A stretch of 64,000 nt of DNA. Origin: Shouchella xiaoxiensis (GTDB lineage: Bacteria; Bacillota; Bacilli; Bacillales; Bacillaceae_D). Within the stretch, counting starts at the first letter, position 1. Every line of letters begins with the position of its first letter. Position numbers and translations under genes: made by a program. This document shows, piece after piece, positions 60,493 through 64,000 of the stretch. The notes beneath the pieces were generated by a model. That model saw only the letters and a list, made by a program, of their open reading frames with translations. It searched no databases and had not been told where the DNA came from. The stretch spans positions 1-64,000 of the forward strand of contig NZ_JAFBCV010000011.1 of the NCBI RefSeq assembly GCF_016907895.1, in the 5' to 3' direction.

Positions 60493-61011
60493 ATGAAAAA
60501 GACTATTCCAATACCAGGTTCAAAGAGAGAAAGGGTACTTCAACAGGCATTAACAGCATTTTGCCAAGATGGTTTTGAGAACGTTCACTTATCAGACTTA
60601 GCAACAAAAGCTGATGTTACAACAGGAACCATTTACCATCATTTTGGTTCCAAATTAGGACTCTATGACATTATTTGTACCGAACTTGAACAACGTATTA
60701 TCGATCGCATGGAGGCTGCCGCTGAACAACATCAAACACTCGCACATGCACTCAAAGCCGCTTTAACTGCTGGGATTAACTTTTCATTCAAAAAAGGATA
60801 TTGCAAAGTCTTAGGAGAAAAACAACAGTATCTGATTCAAGTCGATGATAAGATTTCGTTTTTCTTCAGCCAATATAACCCAACAGTTGAGCTCAAAACA
60901 GATATACTCGTCTATTCAAGTTGGCAGATCGTCAATCTTAAACTTGCTGCCAATGAGCTAACTCTAGAGCAAGCACATGAGCTTTTTAATTGGTTGACTG
61001 TACGCGAATGA
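60493..61011 (+). CDS. TetR-family transcriptional regulator
   Basis: The 172-residue repressor has helix-turn-helix FENVHLSDLATKADVTTGTIYHHFGSKLGLYD (residues 28-60) and a helical C-terminal domain of the TetR_C type with QVDDKISFFFSQ. No strong ribosome binding site is seen before the ATG. It probably represses itself and the divergent VOC/SnoaL pair. The Nudix gene follows 27 bases downstream. Confidence 0.88.
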   Translation: MKKTIPIPGSKRERVLQQALTAFCQDGFENVHLSDLATKADVTTGTIYHHFGSKLGLYDIICTELEQRIIDRMEAAAEQHQTLAHALKAALTAGINFSFKKGYCKVLGEKQQYLIQVDDKISFFFSQYNPTVELKTDILVYSSWQIVNLKLAANELTLEQAHELFNWLTVRE

Positions 61012-61038
61012 AACGAATCTATTTAAGGAGGTCGTTAA

Positions 61039-61488
61039 ATGGAGTATGTACATAGCTTAAGAAAAAAAGTCGGAAACACTCCGCTTATTCTACCCGGTGC
61101 GGTAGTACTTATTTTAAACGAAAAACATGAACTACTATTGCAGCATCGGACAGATGGCGGTTGGGGCCTTCCAGGTGGACTAATGGAGCTGGGTGAAAGC
61201 ATGGAGGAAACAGCTAGAAGAGAAGTTGAAGAGGAGACTGGATTACTGATTAATGACTTAAAGTTACTTGGTTTGTTTTCTGGTGCAGAGTATCATTTTA
61301 CATTTGACAATGGTGATGAAATATACTCCGTCACAGCAGTCTATCAAACATCTACGTATAGCGGAAAGATTGTGCCGAATAAAGATGAATCGCTTGATGT
61401 TCGTTTTTTTGCAGAATTGCCTCCTGAATTATTGCCTGAGTACCGTACGTACATTGAACCTTATTACATCCCAAAAAAACCGAAATAA
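61039..61488 (+). CDS. Nudix hydrolase
   Basis: A 149-residue phosphohydrolase for nucleoside diphosphate derivatives. It has a perfect Nudix box, GGLMELGESMEETARREVEEETGL, with the REVEEE metal-binding Glu residues. The N-terminal VHSLRKKVGNTPLILPGAVVLIL is common in Bacillus Nudix proteins. AAGGAGG precedes the ATG. The stop codon lies inside the rlmA terminator stem. The substrate is unknown. Confidence 0.9.
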   Translation: MEYVHSLRKKVGNTPLILPGAVVLILNEKHELLLQHRTDGGWGLPGGLMELGESMEETARREVEEETGLLINDLKLLGLFSGAEYHFTFDNGDEIYSVTAVYQTSTYSGKIVPNKDESLDVRFFAELPPELLPEYRTYIEPYYIPKKPK

Positions 61489-61508
61489 CCGTATCGCGGT
61501 TATTTCGG
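61473..61508 (-). terminator. rlmA terminator overlapping the Nudix stop codon
   Basis: CCGAAATAACCG (61480-61491) pairs with CGGTTATTTCGG (61497-61508); on the minus strand it is followed by U7 (61473-61479). It thus ends the minus-strand rlmA transcript within the 3' end of the Nudix gene. Confidence 0.78.
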
Positions 61509-61531
61509 GAAAGGTTTGCTTCATCGTAAGC

Positions 61532-62386
61532 TCAGGTCATTCTACCAATCAATACATCTAGGTCTATCGTTATCCTAAGCGATTCTAACTTCGCTAACGA
61601 CTGTCTCTGTTCGTCAGCTGTAGACCAAACAAGTGGTGTCATTTCGGCTAGAGCGCTAATCTCTGAATGGTTAACTATGCGCGTATACGTTAATCGCTCC
61701 GTTTTAACAGTTGTGAACTGTTCGCGGAATAAGGTGACGGTCTTCTCATTAGAGTAGATCTTTTTTTCATCTTTTGAAAAGAAGTGATCTCTTAACTCCT
61801 GTAAGTAGCCCACTTGTGGAACAACTTTAATCACAAGTCCTTCCTGTTTTAACACGCGTTTGAATTCCTTATAGTTTGATGGTGAAAGTATATTTAAAAT
61901 GACATCAATTGATTGATTTGCCAGCGGTATATTGGCTAAATCACCAACAATCCATAAGTGATCGCTATACGATTTAGCTGCTTTTTGAATTCCTTCTTTT
62001 GCAAGATCGAGCCCTACTGTTTTCATATTAGGTATAAGCTCTTTCGTTTTTTGCAAGTGCGAGCCTTCACCACAGCCTGCGTCAAGTAAGAGTCCTTCTG
62101 TTTCATCTAGTAAACGAAATAATCGCTCATGAAGCGGGTTAAATAAACCGGTCTCCATAATTGTTTCTTGCCTTGACTCAAACAGTGCTGCATCATAATG
62201 ACTAGGTACCACGTTTGTGAGGAAATTAAGATACCCTTGTTTGGCAAAGTCAAATGAGTGTTGTTTTGCACAAACCACCCTTTTTTCGTCCGCAACGAGC
62301 ATATTTGTCTGACATATTGGACACCGGAGTGATCCTTCGATTGCTGAAGCTAGCTGAATTGCTTTTTCTTTTTTACTCAAACTCAT
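61532..62386 (-). CDS. rlmA: 23S rRNA (guanine-N1)-methyltransferase, RlmA family
   Basis: Methylates G745 (RlmA-I) or G748 (RlmA-II/TlrB) in domain II of 23S rRNA. The 284-residue protein has the N-terminal zinc finger LRCPICQTNMLVADEKRVVCAKQHSFDFAKQGY (three Cys and a His), then SAM motif I LLDAGCGEGSH and motif IV VILNILSPSNYKEF. The class (I or II) cannot be decided here. The TlrB type gives macrolide tolerance in producers, but most members are housekeeping enzymes. Confidence 0.87.
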   Translation of the reverse strand: MSLSKKEKAIQLASAIEGSLRCPICQTNMLVADEKRVVCAKQHSFDFAKQGYLNFLTNVVPSHYDAALFESRQETIMETGLFNPLHERLFRLLDETEGLLLDAGCGEGSHLQKTKELIPNMKTVGLDLAKEGIQKAAKSYSDHLWIVGDLANIPLANQSIDVILNILSPSNYKEFKRVLKQEGLVIKVVPQVGYLQELRDHFFSKDEKKIYSNEKTVTLFREQFTTVKTERLTYTRIVNHSEISALAEMTPLVWSTADEQRQSLAKLESLRITIDLDVLIGRMT

Positions 62387-62590
62387 CTATCTTGTCCACC
62401 TCACTACTTGCTCTCTCACAGCCTGTCCCACTTATTATGCTATATGACTTAGCCGTTAAACACCATTTCGTTATTATATCTTTTTTTACAAAAGTTGTGC
62501 AGTTCTAATACATTCTCTTTCTATTTTTATTGCAATCTGTTAAGATTGAACTACTTTACAGCAACGCTTTAATGGAAATGAGGGCCAGTC

Positions 62591-62722
62591 ATGCTCGATA
62601 ACGCAGCTAAATTATTTATTTCTTTGAAGAAAGACATAGAAAAAAAGTTGGATCGCGAGCTTACACCTGAAGAAAAGCTGTTTTTACGAGATGTTTCCAA
62701 AAAGAACTTTGACGTTCAATAA
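62591..62722 (+). CDS. Small charged protein, 43 residues
   Basis: ATG at 62591 with GAGGG six bases upstream, 43 codons and a terminator immediately after the stop. The product is a charged helical peptide (KLFISLKKDIEKKLDREL, then TPEEKLFLRDVSKKNF). No family recognised. The terminator and the isolation in a 430-base gap make it a plausible gene. Confidence 0.6.
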   Translation: MLDNAAKLFISLKKDIEKKLDRELTPEEKLFLRDVSKKNFDVQ

Positions 62723-62749
62723 AAGCCGTGTTTTTTAAAACACGGCTTG
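62723..62749. terminator. Terminator after the 43-residue gene
   Basis: AAGCCGTGTTTT / AAAACACGGCTT just after the stop, with flanking A and T. Confidence 0.8.
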
Positions 62750-62813
62750 TTTATATGTTTTAGACATTCTGATTTATCTATATTTAAATTGGATCCCCAA
62801 CAATTCAATTCCT

Positions 62814-64000
62814 CTAAGATACATGCTCTTCTCCTTGGTCCATCTTGCCACCTTTAGCAAGGAACAAAAATGCGCCTAAAGAGGCCGCACTTGCTAAAAA
62901 CATAATTAACCCCATCGGTATTGCCGTTTCTTCTCCAGCTATTCCAACCAATGGTGCGGTTATTGCGCCAATGACAAAAGGAAGTAAACCTAATAATGCA
63001 GACGCACTACCAGCACGGTTTCCTTGCGTTTCCATTGCAAGCGAGAAGGAAGTTGTTCCTACCATACCAATCATTGAAACAAATAAAAAAATAGGAATCA
63101 CGATCGAAAACAGAGGTCCTTCTAGTATCGTCATGACAAGGAGAACACTACTTGCGAGCACTGCCGTTATTAAACCAAATCGTAGAAACGCTTGCTCAGA
63201 AATAATTCCAGCATAACGACCAACTAAGTGAGTTCCGACGATAATGCCGAGACCATTCACCCCGAATAATATACTAAATACTTGTGGACTAACGCCATAA
63301 ATTCCTTGATAGACAAATGGCGTACCGGAAACATAAGCGAAGATTCCACCCATCATTAAACCTTGTGTGAGCGCAAACCCCATAAACGCTCGGTCTACTA
63401 ACAAGCTTTTAAATGTGCTCATTGTATGAGCTAAACTACTCGGTGTACGCTTTTCGGGCGGCAGCGTTTCTCCCAGTCGATTCATTACAACAAAGGCAAT
63501 ACTAATTCCTAGTAAGCCAAGAGCAAGAAAAATCCAGTTCCAATTCGCACCGGGTATTAGTAAAAGCGCGCTCCCAAACACAGGTGCAAGAATAGGGGCT
63601 AAACCGTTTATTAACATTAGTAATGAGAAAAATTTCGTTAATTCTCTTCCGTTAAATAAATCACGAACAACCGCTCGCGAGATAACAATTCCAGCTGCCG
63701 CCGTAAAGCCTTGCATAAAGCGTGCGGCAATGAGTGTCCCGATATTAGGCGCAAATGCACAGGCAACAGAAGCAAGCACATAAAGAAAAATAGAAATGAC
63801 AAGAGGCTTCTTTCGACCTTTTGCATCACTTAATGGTCCAACAACAATCTGACCAAAGCCAAGCCCTAATAGACAAGCAGTTAAGCTAAGCTGTACAAGT
63901 GAAGCAGATGTATTTAATTCTGTAGCAATATGAGGAAAGCTAGGCAAATACATATCAATTGTTAATGGACCAAAAGCTGCAAGCATTCCTAATAAAAGTG
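62814..64000 (-). CDS. Bcr/CflA-type MFS drug-resistance transporter (5' end beyond the window)
   Basis: A proton-driven exporter with 12 membrane segments. It carries the DHA1 Bcr/CflA hallmark FGPLTIDMYLPSFPHIATEL, motif A VGPLSDAKGRKKPLVIS and GFTAAAGIVISRAVVRDL. The reading frame continues without a stop to the window edge with LLLG before the Met at 63986, as in full-length family members, so the true start is probably a few codons past 64000. Substrate unknown. Confidence 0.87.
   Translation of the reverse strand, partial: LLLGMLAAFGPLTIDMYLPSFPHIATELNTSASLVQLSLTACLLGLGFGQIVVGPLSDAKGRKKPLVISIFLYVLASVACAFAPNIGTLIAARFMQGFTAAAGIVISRAVVRDLFNGRELTKFFSLLMLINGLAPILAPVFGSALLLIPGANWNWIFLALGLLGISIAFVVMNRLGETLPPEKRTPSSLAHTMSTFKSLLVDRAFMGFALTQGLMMGGIFAYVSGTPFVYQGIYGVSPQVFSILFGVNGLGIIVGTHLVGRYAGIISEQAFLRFGLITAVLASSVLLVMTILEGPLFSIVIPIFLFVSMIGMVGTTSFSLAMETQGNRAGSASALLGLLPFVIGAITAPLVGIAGEETAIPMGLIMFLASAASLGAFLFLAKGGKMDQGEEHVS

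Noticed and set aside
1-64000. CRISPR arrays, tRNA genes, insertion sequences or prophage
   Set aside because: No regularly spaced repeats, transposase, integrase or phage structural motifs seen on either strand.

Overview
This is about 64 kb of chromosome from a low-GC, endospore-forming Firmicute of the Bacillaceae. The evidence is a CotD-type spore coat gene, sigma-E-like promoter elements, AGGAGG ribosome binding sites with many GTG and TTG starts, and homologues of Bacillus YutG, GuaC, RocB, YwqE and YesM/YesN. The very acidic extracellular binding lipoproteins and a BCCT carrier suggest an alkaliphilic or halotolerant relative (Shouchella/Alkalihalobacillus type); that placement is inference. 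I see no prophage, transposase, tRNA or CRISPR array.

Layout. 1-130: promoter and leader of an rRNA operon that leaves the window to the left. 0.3-4.5 kb: purine transport behind a guanine riboswitch, a PgpA-type phosphatase, a spore coat gene and GMP reductase; both purine genes have candidate PurR operators. 4.6-7.4 kb: galKT with a candidate CcpA site. 7.4-20.1 kb: single genes and short units, including an MFS pump, a RocB-like peptidase, a ROK fructokinase, a DmpA-type peptidase, a methyltransferase, a CpsB/YwqE homologue without its metal ligands, a DUF218 protein, an HPr-like protein and a VanZ protein. 20.2-23.5 kb: rfbACBD for dTDP-L-rhamnose. 23.6-30.6 kb: a sugar ABC importer next to a three-gene sensor (membrane-anchored sugar-binding protein, YesM-type kinase, YesN-type regulator). 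30.8-33.4 kb: a nitrate/sulfonate/taurine-type ABC importer. 33.7-40 kb: BCCT carrier, a 53-residue membrane protein, PepF-like peptidase, ManA and an acyl-CoA synthetase. 40-47.1 kb: a second sugar ABC importer with two Gfo/Idh/MocA dehydrogenases, a sugar isomerase/epimerase and an AraC regulator.

47.1-64 kb: a DCC-family gene broken by a frameshift in an A9 run, an SDR/TetR pair with matching palindromic operators, a serine hydrolase, and then the most unusual locus, 51.7-55.7 kb. This is a tightly packed three-gene operon: a PlsY-like acyltransferase without its third motif, a fused acyltransferase/class V aminotransferase, and an LtaS-like enzyme with Ser in place of the catalytic Thr. 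It looks like a dedicated pathway for an unusual amino- or acyl-lipid or polymer. After it come a cell-wall amidase, an aldo/keto reductase, HtpX, a pentapeptide-repeat protein, a TetR/VOC pair, a Nudix hydrolase, RlmA, a 43-residue protein and a Bcr/CflA pump cut by the right edge.

Neither sugar ABC importer encodes its own ATPase, so each probably uses a shared MsmX-type ATPase encoded elsewhere.
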